From Solidesulfovibrio carbinoliphilus subsp. oakridgensis (GTDB taxonomy: Bacteria > Desulfobacterota > Desulfovibrionia > Desulfovibrionales > Desulfovibrionaceae): a stretch of 64,000 nucleotides of DNA. The first letter of the stretch is position 1. Each line of letters begins with the position of its first letter. The notes beneath the pieces are model-generated. The model had not been told where the DNA came from. It was given only the letters and a program-made list of their open reading frames with translations, and searched no databases. The DNA is taken from contig NZ_CM001368.1 in NCBI RefSeq assembly GCF_000177215.2, forward strand, positions 3,992,125 to 4,056,124. The letters run 5' to 3'. Positions 1 through 6,831 of this stretch are shown one piece after another. The position numbers and the translations under genes are program-made.

Positions 1-213
1 CAGGTTGTGGGCGAGTGGGCCACCCGCGAACAGGCTCAAATGGTGCTTGATGGCCTCAATATGGCCGCCGGGTACTGGTACGAGTTGTTCATTTTGGCCC
101 CTGGCGAGTCCACCACGTTTGACCCTGGCCTTGAACTCGCGCCTTACGACGACACGGCATGCCACAACAAGCCCGGGGATTTTCTTTTCGATCCTACCGC
201 ACCCCTGGCCTAG
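1..213 (+). CDS. Phage hypothetical protein, 5' end outside window
   Basis: The open frame runs in from the left edge and stops at 213. A GTG at position 7 could be a start, but the frame is open upstream, so this is probably the C-terminal part of a longer protein. The visible 68-70 residues are acidic (ELAPYDD region) with no recognised motif. It is followed after 21 bp by another small phage gene on the same strand. The product is not recognised. Confidence 0.45.
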   Translation, partial: QVVGEWATREQAQMVLDGLNMAAGYWYELFILAPGESTTFDPGLELAPYDDTACHNKPGDFLFDPTAPLA

Positions 214-234
214 CCGACCCCAAAGGAGCTCTCC

Positions 235-666
235 ATGGTCACCAACACGACAGACCTCCCCGACAACCTGGACGACCTCAAGGCCCTGCGCAACTCCACA
301 ATGTCGGCCTACATCACGGCCCGAGAGGCAGAGCAGGAACGGAACGACGAAGAGGACTACACCCCCGGCGACAGTGCCCGGCTGATGGCTACCCTGCGGG
401 TCATTGATGCCAAAATTCACACCATGCCGAAGCCTGCACCAATAGAAGAACCGATTATTGATCCAAACAACGAGATGACATGGCCGTCCATGCAAAGTGG
501 ACTGGTTACTGTAGAAATGGCGTATCTCATGGGGAGACACGCGGCTGTTACTCCTGGCTGCATCCACCCGGATCAAGGCGAAAAACATGGCTTTTTTGGT
601 CCAGTAACCAGCGCATATCGGAGAGGATGGGAAGACGCAACAAAGACAAACGGGCAGGGGGAATGA
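235..666 (+). CDS. Phage hypothetical protein
   Basis: A 143-residue acidic soluble protein with no recognised domain. The start is supported by a purine-rich ribosome-binding site (AAGGAG) 8-10 bp upstream. The first 60 residues are rich in D, E and R and look helical. The C-terminal third (MGRHAAVTPGCIHPD and a terminal YRRGWEDATK) resembles phage accessory proteins only in general character. The stop is one base from the next start, so the two genes are probably co-translated. Confidence 0.6.
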   Translation: MVTNTTDLPDNLDDLKALRNSTMSAYITAREAEQERNDEEDYTPGDSARLMATLRVIDAKIHTMPKPAPIEEPIIDPNNEMTWPSMQSGLVTVEMAYLMGRHAAVTPGCIHPDQGEKHGFFGPVTSAYRRGWEDATKTNGQGE

Positions 667-667
667 A

Positions 668-970
668 ATGTTACACGAGATTGATGGATATGAATTGATT
701 CCGGATAGCTGGGGCCACGCCGACAAAATAAACAACATCCTCATTGCGAACAACATAAAAAATAAGGCTATTCAAGTTTGTGCTAGATATAATTACACCA
801 CAGTTTATTGGATGTGGGTCACGTTTGGCGACCACCATTTTATTCGAGAGGCCATCGACAAGGCAGTTAATGCGCTGCAAGAGAAATTCGGTCCTGGGTT
901 GCCCGTACACAACAATTACGAACTAGCCAAAACCCTTGTCCCCTCCAACGCTCAACCCCCTCAGAGGTAA
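668..970 (+). CDS. Phage hypothetical protein
   Basis: A 100-residue protein whose ATG is directly behind the stop of the upstream gene. It has a mixed alpha/beta look (QVCARYNYTTVYWMWVTFGDHHF in the middle, written here only as a location) and no recognised motif. The DNA of this gene and of the 3' half of the previous one is noticeably more AT-rich than its neighbours, which may point to separate acquisition within the phage. Function unknown. Confidence 0.6.
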   Translation: MLHEIDGYELIPDSWGHADKINNILIANNIKNKAIQVCARYNYTTVYWMWVTFGDHHFIREAIDKAVNALQEKFGPGLPVHNNYELAKTLVPSNAQPPQR

Positions 971-974
971 TATC

Positions 975-1460
975 ATGACCCGCGCACAAGCCTTCGGAAA
1001 AATTTACGCCATCATCGAAAAAATCACCGCCGGCCGCGTCAAAAACGCCGAAGCATTCTTCCCGGCCCCGGCTATATTCCTGGGCACCTACGCCCGGCAG
1101 TACATGGAGGCGGGAGAGCCCGGACTTGACCTCTGGGGCGAGGCCATGGAGGCCCTGGAGGCCAGCGATTTAACCAAGCCCCTCCTCCTGGCCGAGCAAG
1201 GTGATTTTTGGATCGGGTACTATGCCGCCAAGCACGCGTTGCGCCTGCCCGGGAAGAGCCTGAGCACCAAGGAGACGGCAAAAATCCTCGGCATCGACGC
1301 TGCCACGGTCAGGCAGCAACTCGCGGCCGGGCGGTTCCCCGGGGCGACGAAATTCGGGCGGGACTGGCAAATCCCGTCCGGAGCCGTGGCCGAGTACCGG
1401 ACGAAAAGCGCGAGGCAGGGGACGGTGGACGATGTTGACAGGGACGTGCCTGCCGAGTAG
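975..1460 (+). CDS. Phage protein with C-terminal MerR/excisionase-type HTH
   Basis: A 161-residue protein. Residues about 1-90 form a helical domain that is not recognised. Residues about 95-140 (STKETAKILGIDAATVRQ followed by GATKFGRDWQIP) match the helix-turn-helix plus wing of MerR/AlpA/excisionase proteins that read a DNA groove. It is the last gene of a rightward run and is followed at once by an intrinsic terminator. It probably binds DNA; its target is unknown. Confidence 0.65.
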   Translation: MTRAQAFGKIYAIIEKITAGRVKNAEAFFPAPAIFLGTYARQYMEAGEPGLDLWGEAMEALEASDLTKPLLLAEQGDFWIGYYAAKHALRLPGKSLSTKETAKILGIDAATVRQQLAAGRFPGATKFGRDWQIPSGAVAEYRTKSARQGTVDDVDRDVPAE

Positions 1461-1464
1461 CAAC

Positions 1465-1490
1465 GCCCCGCTTCGGCGGGGCTTCTTTTT
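1465..1490 (+). terminator. Intrinsic terminator with UUCG loop
   Basis: GCCCCGC, a TTCG tetraloop and GCGGGGC form a 7-bp stem, followed by TTCTTTTT. It ends the rightward run of genes and lies in the gap before the convergent leftward arm. Confidence 0.9.
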
Positions 1491-1686
1491 ACTGCCTCAC
1501 CCTGCGCCCCTGCTGCTCCACCCGCCGCTGCTTGGCCCACTCCACAAGCTCGTCATACACGGCTCGCCAGACCCCGTCCTCCTTCCAGGCCGGCAACCCC
1601 CCGTGCGCGACCAAGGCCGGGATGGTCTCCCGGCCGTAGCCTATCTCCTCGCTGATTCGCTTGGCACTTTTGACAATTACCGGCAT
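1489..1686 (-). CDS. Small phage DNA-binding-like protein
   Basis: A 65-residue protein read from ATG at 1686. Residues 5-50 (SAKRISEEIGYGRETIPALV then WKEDGVWRAVYDELVEW) fit a MerR-like or terminase-small-subunit-like HTH, with the pattern 'conditions for first helix, recognition helix, then tryptophan-containing wing'. It is the last gene of the leftward replication arm, 16 bp after the DUF1064 nuclease gene. A longer reading from 1839 would overlap the nuclease gene and is rejected. Confidence 0.6.
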   Translation of the reverse strand: MPVIVKSAKRISEEIGYGRETIPALVAHGGLPAWKEDGVWRAVYDELVEWAKQRRVEQQGRRVRQ

Positions 1687-1702
1687 ACACTCCCCCGTCC
1701 GG

Positions 1703-2218
1703 CTACGCCGGCACCTGCTTGATTGTCCACTTTCCGCCCTTCCACTGCGCCCACGTAAACCGCACCTCCGGGAACCGCTGCGCCGCCCACTTGACCTTGA
1801 TGCGGCTGTCTTCCCACACCATTTTGCCCTTGACCTCATGCACCTCGGTCAGCCCGTTGGCGAGGACCACCCACCAGTCCGGCGTGTACCGGCAATCCCG
1901 GGCCAACTCGAACGTCTTCCCCTCGAACTCGCACCCCACAATCTCCCCGGTCAGGATGCGCGGGAGGAGGTAGGTCTCGTGGTAGCGGCGCTCGGTCAGG
2001 TTCGGCGTACCCCTGGCGACCGTCGTTTTGCCCGATTCCTGCCCCGTGGCTGCGTTTTTGGGGGTGGACCCGATACGTTGTCCATTTTCGACTCCACCCC
2101 CACCTAAAACGGGCGATTTGACGGGATGCGCGTTTGCTGCCCTGGTCATCCGTTCGTGCCAGCGGGCAAAGCCGCCGGCCGCGTGGATCTCGGAGACGGA
2201 AACGCGCACCCCGGGCAT
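1703..2218 (-). CDS. DUF1064 family phage nuclease
   Basis: A 171-residue protein. Residues 85-170 match DUF1064, a PD-(D/E)XK nuclease-like family common in phage replication regions: ERRYHETYLLPR, then YTPDWWVV (catalytic Asp), then EVHEVKGK (the ExK signature), then an aromatic-rich end. DUF1064 members are proposed Holliday-junction or branched-DNA resolvases, which is family knowledge and not shown here. The N-terminal 80 residues look disordered. It lies two bases downstream of the HU gene, in the same operon. Confidence 0.85.
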   Translation of the reverse strand: MPGVRVSVSEIHAAGGFARWHERMTRAANAHPVKSPVLGGGGVENGQRIGSTPKNAATGQESGKTTVARGTPNLTERRYHETYLLPRILTGEIVGCEFEGKTFELARDCRYTPDWWVVLANGLTEVHEVKGKMVWEDSRIKVKWAAQRFPEVRFTWAQWKGGKWTIKQVPA

Positions 2219-2220
2219 GG

Positions 2221-2481
2221 CTAGTCCACCTCGAACGCGGCCTTGAACTTGATCCTGACCCCGGCCGGGATCGTGAGCGGCTCCCCGGTTCTGGGGTTGC
2301 GGCCCTGGCGTTCCTTGGTGGCCACCGGCGTGAACGTGCCGAGGCACGGGAATTTGACGGACTCACCGGCCCGCATGGTGGCCTCGACCATCTGCCCGGC
2401 CAGGGCGAGACAGTTTTTCGCGGCGTCCTGGGTCATGCCGGATTCCGTGGCAAAGCGTTTGATAAATTCGGTCTGGGTCAT
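2221..2481 (-). CDS. HU family DNA-bending protein
   Basis: An 86-residue protein of typical HU/IHF length. It has the helical N-terminus (MTQTEFIKRFATESG), the VKFPCLGTFTP turn, and the GRNPRTGEPLTIPA beta-arm that wraps DNA, followed by VRIKFKA. HU-like proteins bend DNA and help phage replication, recombination and packaging. The phage copy sits between the DUF4258 gene and the nuclease gene. The Cys in the GTF turn region is unusual but not diagnostic. Confidence 0.92.
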   Translation of the reverse strand: MTQTEFIKRFATESGMTQDAAKNCLALAGQMVEATMRAGESVKFPCLGTFTPVATKERQGRNPRTGEPLTIPAGVRIKFKAAFEVD

Positions 2482-2499
2482 GGTCTTCCTCCTGCCGGC

Positions 2500-2730
2500 T
2501 CACGCCGGGCTAATGTTGTTTTCGTCGTGCCTGTCCGTCACGTCGTAAGCAGTGACCACCGTCAAAGACTGCGTGTTGACGACAAAGCAGAACCCGTTCC
2601 AGGCGTAACGCACCGTCTTGTGGTCCATGTGCGTTTTCTTGCCACACACCACGGCGATTTCGGCCAAATGCAACGAGATATTACGCTGGTTCATGCGCTT
2701 AATCGCGTGGTCGGTGTAGCGGAGGGACAT
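2500..2730 (-). CDS. DUF4258-like phage protein
   Basis: A 76-residue protein from ATG 2730 that matches the DUF4258 pattern: YTDHAIKRMNQRNIS near the start, a central basic segment, and CFVVNTQSLTVVTAY near the end. The fold is RelE/toxin-like in size, and some DUF4258 proteins occur in toxin-antitoxin-like loci, but no function is assigned. Its start overlaps the preceding stop by one base (TAATG), so translation is coupled. Confidence 0.7.
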   Translation of the reverse strand: MSLRYTDHAIKRMNQRNISLHLAEIAVVCGKKTHMDHKTVRYAWNGFCFVVNTQSLTVVTAYDVTDRHDENNISPA

Positions 2731-3011
2731 TACGCCACCAGTCCGCCGGCTTTTATTGCCTCGCAAACCTCGTCCCTGGCATCCACGACGGCCACGATGA
2801 GGTCGCGCATCGTCTCCACGTTCTCTCGGTCAGCCCGCAGGTTGTCGCCCATCATGCGTTCCAGGACAGCCTTGGCCGCACCTTCCAGCGTGGCGAAATA
2901 GGCGTGATCCGACTCGTATTCTTCGCCGGCCTTCTTCGAGACACGCACACGGGAAATTTGATACCCCGGGTCTGTGTAGTCGATCCTGTGGTTTCCGATC
3001 CTGACTGGCAT
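2730..3011 (-). CDS. Phage hypothetical protein
   Basis: A 93-residue protein with a beta-rich N-terminal half (YQISRVRVSKK) and a helical acidic C-terminal half. No family recognised. Its stop overlaps the start of the DUF4258-like gene by one base. About 100 bp separate it from ssb upstream. Confidence 0.6.
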   Translation of the reverse strand: MPVRIGNHRIDYTDPGYQISRVRVSKKAGEEYESDHAYFATLEGAAKAVLERMMGDNLRADRENVETMRDLIVAVVDARDEVCEAIKAGGLVA

Positions 3012-3112
3012 GGCTCTAATTCCTCTCAGGAGGCTTGTGGCTGGACGTTTGCGGGGTCACCCTATGTCCAGGCCGTTTTTTGTGGAAAAGCGAAGCAGCG
3101 GCCGCTACAGGG

Positions 3113-3577
3113 CTAAAACGGCACGTCCGACATTTCGCCCCCCGGCATCGCGTCCATGCCGCTGGCCTCGCTCGGGAATCCCTGCCGCCCCGCGCCCTGA
3201 TTCCCCCTGGCCGGCTGGCGGTCCTGGGGCTGGTCGTCCTTGTCCGGCCAGTCGATGGGCGTCACGCCCATGCCCGGAGAGTTGACCAGGACCTCCGTCT
3301 GGTAGTGCTTCTGGCCGTCTTTCTCCCAGGTGCGCGTGGCCAGTTTCCCCGCGACGTAGATACGAGTCCCTTTACGCAGCCACTTTTCGCAAAATTCGGC
3401 CTGCTTATCGAAAGCCTTGACCCGCACCCACTCGCATTTTTCGACCTTGTTCCCCTCGCGGTCCTTGTACGATTCGTCCACAGCAACGCTGATCTCCATG
3501 ACCGGCGTGCCGCTTTGCAAGTAGGTCATCTTGAGACTACCAATACGTCCTATACACTCATAACGGTTTAAAGACAC
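3113..3577 (-). CDS. ssb: Single-stranded DNA-binding protein (rebuilt 5' end)
   Basis: A 154-residue SSB: an OB-fold over residues 1-105 with the usual NRYECIGRIG opening, W in the RVKAFDKQAEF region and the GTRIYVAGKL strand, then a low-complexity linker and the acidic tip DVPF that recruits partner proteins. I take the start as GTG 3577: it follows a strong GGAGGG ribosome site, located in the last codons of the HNH gene, at good spacing. The first dozen codons are AT-rich and differ synonymously from an upstream remnant that encodes the same residues. This shows that the present 5' end arrived with the inserted endonuclease gene. Confidence 0.93.
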   Translation of the reverse strand: MSLNRYECIGRIGSLKMTYLQSGTPVMEISVAVDESYKDREGNKVEKCEWVRVKAFDKQAEFCEKWLRKGTRIYVAGKLATRTWEKDGQKHYQTEVLVNSPGMGVTPIDWPDKDDQPQDRQPARGNQGAGRQGFPSEASGMDAMPGGEMSDVPF

Positions 3578-3578
3578 C

Positions 3579-4172
3579 TTAGATTTCCCTCCATATTTCA
3601 TTGTTTATTATTTTATAAATATATCCAATTCCAATATTAAAAATGCTAGATATCTCCACGCAAGACAATCCACTCTCCCTGGACTTCCTTATTGCTCTGG
3701 CTATATCAATGTTTAATCTTAGTGATTTTTTATTCCTAGCATTTACCGTTGGACTTACCCACCTGCAATTAAATGGCGAATAGTTCCCATCGCCGTCTAT
3801 TCTGTCAAGCTGTAATCCCTCGTTATAACCGCTCGACATTGCCCATTTCTTAAAGACATCGAAGTCATGCCATTCCGGGCACACCGTTACTCCTCTCCCT
3901 CCATATCTTGGCCAGCTTTTGTGAGATTTATTGAGACATCGTGCTTTCATTGATCTCCAAACGGCATACACCCTCGTGTCGCTATCGCCATGCTTGGTAT
4001 GGGCAGAAGATATAAATTCACCCCTCTTGCAGCCGCATGATAATTGTCTTTTGCCTGTAGATATATCTGTCTCGACTACATTTTTGCAAAAATCACACTG
4101 GAAAAGGCCATAATAAATCCACCTTTTCCCAGAAGATGTTTTTTTAGAACGCGTACGCTTGATAAGTTTCAT
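3579..4172 (-). CDS. HNH homing endonuclease inserted in ssb
   Basis: A 197-residue protein. Residues 25-50 hold four Cys in CDFCK and SCGCK, a likely zinc site. Residues 65-150 match the phage HNH family: VYAVWRSMKARC, YGGRGVTVCPEWHDF, LQLDRIDGDGNYSPFNCRWV, and N near ARNKK. A C-terminal helix-turn-helix (residues 155-195) would read the target. It lies between a 15-codon ssb remnant and a complete recoded ssb. It starts four bases after the remnant's stop and ends one base before the new ssb start. The DNA is strikingly AT-rich beside its neighbours, a sign of recent transfer. HNH chemistry is family knowledge; ssb as homing target is inferred. Confidence 0.88.
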   Translation of the reverse strand: MKLIKRTRSKKTSSGKRWIYYGLFQCDFCKNVVETDISTGKRQLSCGCKRGEFISSAHTKHGDSDTRVYAVWRSMKARCLNKSHKSWPRYGGRGVTVCPEWHDFDVFKKWAMSSGYNEGLQLDRIDGDGNYSPFNCRWVSPTVNARNKKSLRLNIDIARAIRKSRESGLSCVEISSIFNIGIGYIYKIINNEIWREI

Positions 4173-4175
4173 TTT

Positions 4176-4223
4176 TTATCTTCCCACTCGGCCGATGCAC
4201 TCGTAGCGATTCAGGTCTGCCAT
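4176..4223 (-). pseudogene. Remnant of the original ssb 5' end (15 codons)
   Basis: ATG at 4223 follows a GGGAGGGGAG ribosome site and encodes MADLNRYECIGRVGR then TAA. This equals the N-terminus of SSB in the host's own GC-rich codons. It is cut off where the HNH gene begins. Its last codons (GTGGGAAGA) also form the ribosome site of the HNH gene, so the old ssb initiation signals now drive the endonuclease. Confidence 0.85.
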
Positions 4224-4412
4224 CTATCTCCCCTCCCGCCACCAGCGGCGGCATCGTTCGGTCCATTTGCATTCCGCCACCTGTGCCAGTGGCTTGGCCT
4301 TACCCGCCTTCCCGTCCCAGTAGACCGACCCATGGCACAGGCCACCTGTGGCGCAAGGGATGGTGGGGACTTTGTCGCAAGGCTTGGTCACTGGAGCCTC
4401 TTGCCCCGACAC
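4224..4412 (-). CDS. Small Cys-containing phage protein
   Basis: A 62-residue protein with four spread Cys (PCDK, IPCA, LCHG, ECKW, ERC region) and a basic end (CRRWWREGR). No family recognised; a metal site is possible. Its stop touches the start of the ssb remnant, and it overlaps the upstream gene by 25 bp, as expected in a compact phage operon. Confidence 0.55.
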   Translation of the reverse strand: MSGQEAPVTKPCDKVPTIPCATGGLCHGSVYWDGKAGKAKPLAQVAECKWTERCRRWWREGR

Positions 4413-4759
4413 AGAGCGTCAAGGATGCGCCGAGCCCCAGCGATGTTTCTTTCCGCCTGTTCGTCCTCGGGAGTATCCCACGCAGGCAGCGCGACCATTT
4501 CATGGCAAGGCGTGGCTTCGGCCAAAACCTTATCCGCCGCCATCAAATCGGCCGTAGTCGGCAGAAAGCTGGAAAGCTTGCGATGCTTGCGGCAGGCCAG
4601 GGCAAACCGTTCCGACGTCCACCGCTCCTCCACGAGATCGTCATGCAGAGCAGCGCTAAGCACGGCCAGTTCCTCCCGTGACTTCTGGCAGGAGTTCGCC
4701 AGCCGCAGGTTGAAAAACTGCATCGCCTGCCACACGTCTTGCTTCGTCAACGCTTCCAT
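4388..4759 (-). CDS. Phage protein, possibly replication related
   Basis: A 123-residue helical protein (QDVWQAMQFFNLRLANS, then ERFALACRKHRKLSSFLPTTADLM). The second segment resembles the small replication-associated proteins that follow phage initiator genes, but I do not recognise the family. The start at 4759 has a GGGGGCGGG purine run upstream. It overlaps the 3' end of the replication gene by 104 bp in another frame, which is long; a start at 4723 would shorten the overlap. Confidence 0.6.
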   Translation of the reverse strand: MEALTKQDVWQAMQFFNLRLANSCQKSREELAVLSAALHDDLVEERWTSERFALACRKHRKLSSFLPTTADLMAADKVLAEATPCHEMVALPAWDTPEDEQAERNIAGARRILDALCRGKRLQ

Positions 4760-5672
4760 TCCCGCCCCCTGTCATGCCCATGGCCTGCATAAGCTCGATT
4801 GCCGTTTTCTTGCTCTCCTCGCGCCGATGGTCCTGGTACGTCCGGGGTTGCGCCTGCCCGGGGCTGGCCCGGGCCGCCATGTTCCCGCCCTTGTTCTGGT
4901 CACGATCAAGCCAGCTTGTAATAAAACGCTTGATGCCCTTGGCCGTCTTGAGGCGCTTAGAATCAGCCGAGAGCCAGCCCTTCATGCTGCGCAAGGCCTG
5001 CAACACGTCCACGGCCGGATAGAGGGGGGAAAGCTCGTCCACGTAGTCCTGGCGGACCTCGAAGACCTTCGGTTTGCCGTAGGCGTCTTTGCCTGCAAGG
5101 GGTAAAGTCCCAACCAACTTCGGCAACTCGGCTGGTGGCTGGCCGGAAGGTGGCTCGGCCACCTCCGGGCAAGAACCTGACCGAAGGGAAGGTTCCTCTT
5201 CTGGTCGGTTGGTAGGTAGGTAGGTAGGGGCATTCCTGTCGGCATGCTGGTCGCATGCTGCCGGCATGCTCGGAGCATCTGCTTTGCATCCGGAGGGCTT
5301 TGCCGGATTCTTCCCCCACCTGGCTTCGGCCGCGTTTTTGGCCTGTTGGCTCCTCTTCGGGGCCTCGATGACGAACGGCTGGTGGTCCTCCCAGTCATGG
5401 AGCCGGTAGACGCCATCCTCGCCCTGGTCGAGGAAACCACTCTCCATCATGGCCGAAATGAACTTTTCGGGGTCATCCTCCCACCCGGCTTCCAGGGCTA
5501 CGTCCATGGCGTCCATGCCGGCCAGGACTCCGTCCGGGTGGTTGGTAGCCGTATTGATCCACAGGTCAATCAGGTAGTCCGTGGAGCCGGCCCCGAGGAG
5601 CATCCGCAGCTTTCGGCGCTTGCGATGGCCCTTGAAGCTGACCGCGATGCGAATGTCCGTGTTCGTGTTCAC
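4656..5672 (-). CDS. Phage replication protein-like (winged-helix N-terminus)
   Basis: A 338-residue protein. Residues 1-95 (RIAVSFKGHRKRRKLRMLL, STDYLIDLWINTA, GVYRLHDWEDHQPFV) match the N-terminal domain of DnaD/GP18-type phage initiator or helicase-loader proteins. Residues 110-185 are a low-complexity linker that includes a tetranucleotide repeat. Residues 200-270 (YPAVDVLQALRSMKGWLSAD then KGIKRFITSWLDRDQ) match the helical C-terminal domain seen in such proteins. It probably opens or loads helicase at a phage origin; that role is inferred from layout and position upstream of ssb. Confidence 0.7.
   Translation of the reverse strand: MNTNTDIRIAVSFKGHRKRRKLRMLLGAGSTDYLIDLWINTATNHPDGVLAGMDAMDVALEAGWEDDPEKFISAMMESGFLDQGEDGVYRLHDWEDHQPFVIEAPKRSQQAKNAAEARWGKNPAKPSGCKADAPSMPAACDQHADRNAPTYLPTNRPEEEPSLRSGSCPEVAEPPSGQPPAELPKLVGTLPLAGKDAYGKPKVFEVRQDYVDELSPLYPAVDVLQALRSMKGWLSADSKRLKTAKGIKRFITSWLDRDQNKGGNMAARASPGQAQPRTYQDHRREESKKTAIELMQAMGMTGGGNGSVDEARRVAGDAVFQPAAGELLPEVTGGTGRA
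5211..5228. repeat. Short GGTA tetranucleotide tract in the replication gene
   Basis: Four GGTA units in a row, preceded by degenerate units GGTC and GGTT and followed by GGGG, lie inside the linker-coding part of the replication gene (coding strand CCTA units giving Pro-Thr-Tyr-Leu). The unit is not a multiple of three, so gain or loss of one would shift the frame. Confidence 0.8.
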
Positions 5673-6047
5673 CTACGGCAACCTCCACCCCTGTGACGGG
5701 GCCATGCTCGGCCGATCATCAAACCCGTCCATGCCCCGCAGCCGGTAGGCCAACAGCGTGAGACAGTTCCAGGCGGCGTGGGCAAGGTGGTGGATTCCGT
5801 CGTCCGGGTCATTCTCCTCGCCGCGCCAGAAGGCCCACAGGTGGCGCATAAGGGCCGCGAAGATGCGACCGAAGGAAATGCCCTTGGCCCAATTATTGTC
5901 GCCGTAGCGGGCTGCTCCGACCGAATACACGCGCACCAGCTCTCCCAGGGCGTCAGGGGGCACGAGGTCGTAGCGGAGCTTGCCGGAGTCGTCCTTCCGG
6001 CCCTCGGTCCTGGCCAGAGCGGTGATGTGGGGGGATTCGGTGGTCAT
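5673..6047 (-). CDS. DUF5664 family dATP/dGTP diphosphohydrolase-like protein
   Basis: A 124-residue protein matching DUF5664 along most of its length: RKDDSGKLRYDLVPPDAL, VGAARYGDNNWAKG, RIFAALMRHLWAFWRGE, and HHLAHAAWNCLTLLAYR. The E, D and H residues in the last two helices are the expected metal ligands of a MazG-like all-alpha pyrophosphohydrolase. Such proteins are thought to clear or remodel dNTP pools; the substrate here is not known. It overlaps the upstream gene by four bases and ends one base before the replication gene start. Confidence 0.82.
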   Translation of the reverse strand: MTTESPHITALARTEGRKDDSGKLRYDLVPPDALGELVRVYSVGAARYGDNNWAKGISFGRIFAALMRHLWAFWRGEENDPDDGIHHLAHAAWNCLTLLAYRLRGMDGFDDRPSMAPSQGWRLP

Positions 6048-6655
6048 GACGCGGCCCCTTGTCCATGATCCCGCAAAAACGCCCGCAACTCATCCGTCAC
6101 CAGCAAGCGCCACCCGCCATTTCGCCGCGCCCTCGGCAGTCCGGCCTCCCGGATGAGCCGGGCCAGAGCCGGCACGCCAGATAGATTGACGACGCGCGGG
6201 ACGGCGTTGATGGCGACGACCAATTTGGACAGGGGGATCGACTCCAGGTCCGGGCGCTGGTCCAGCATCCGAGTCACGACGATAGCGAGCCCGGTGGATC
6301 GCGGCAGGGTGCCCGGGGGAGGGACGCGCTTGACCGGCTTGGCGAGGAGCTTGACTACCCGGGCCTCGATCGTGCGGACCTCCTCCAGGACCGCGCGCAA
6401 GTCTGGCCGGCGCATGTCCTCAAGCCGGCCCATGGAGCATCCGCCGTCGCGTGTGCACGTCTTGTCCCCGGCCCGGAACATCGCCACGCACTCGGCAGGA
6501 GAGACCCGTCCCATGCCCCGGCAACAGTCCGCGGCAAGGCCCCTGGCCCGGCGTGAGGCCTGTGCCTCGGCTTTCGCGCCGGCCCGGTTGAGCGTGCGGG
6601 TGGTCTCCATGGGCTTGTAGGGGTCCGAGGTCCCGAACGTGACGCTCATGTCCAT
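6044..6655 (-). CDS. Phage hypothetical protein with Cys-rich centre
   Basis: A 203-residue basic protein. The start at ATG 6655 follows GGAGGG at good spacing. Residues 25-70 hold CCRGMG, ECVAMFR, TCTRDGGCSMG, a possible zinc site or DNA-binding patch. Residues 130-200 are helical with a final W-containing turn (RRNGGWRLLVTDELRAFL). No family recognised. A longer reading to 6913 would run across two other genes. It overlaps both neighbours by one and four bases. Confidence 0.6.
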   Translation of the reverse strand: MDMSVTFGTSDPYKPMETTRTLNRAGAKAEAQASRRARGLAADCCRGMGRVSPAECVAMFRAGDKTCTRDGGCSMGRLEDMRRPDLRAVLEEVRTIEARVVKLLAKPVKRVPPPGTLPRSTGLAIVVTRMLDQRPDLESIPLSKLVVAINAVPRVVNLSGVPALARLIREAGLPRARRNGGWRLLVTDELRAFLRDHGQGAAS

Positions 6656-6831
6656 TACCGCACCCTCCGCGCCATCTGGTCGGCCATCCGGCGCTGCTGC
6701 TCGTTGAGGATTTCCGTCCCACGCCGGCAGGACAGGCAGGGGATGGAGTCGCACAGGATGGCTTCCCGGCAGTGGGCGTGCAGGCCGGGTCCGGCGGGGG
6801 CGTAAGGGCAGGTGGTGGGGTGGGTGGTCAT
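6655..6831 (-). CDS. Small Cys/His-rich phage protein
   Basis: A 58-residue protein, with TCPYAPAGPGLHAHCREAI then CDSIPCLSCRRGTE: about five Cys and two to three His that could bind zinc. The last 20 residues are a basic helix. Its start overlaps the CII-like gene by four bases and its stop overlaps the next start by one. Function unknown. Confidence 0.65.
   Translation of the reverse strand: MTTHPTTCPYAPAGPGLHAHCREAILCDSIPCLSCRRGTEILNEQQRRMADQMARRVR

Noticed and set aside
3113-4223. Group I or II intron in ssb
   Set aside because: An intron would split ssb and need splicing of the two parts. Here the downstream part is complete and repeats the upstream residues, so no splicing is needed, and no intron core was seen.
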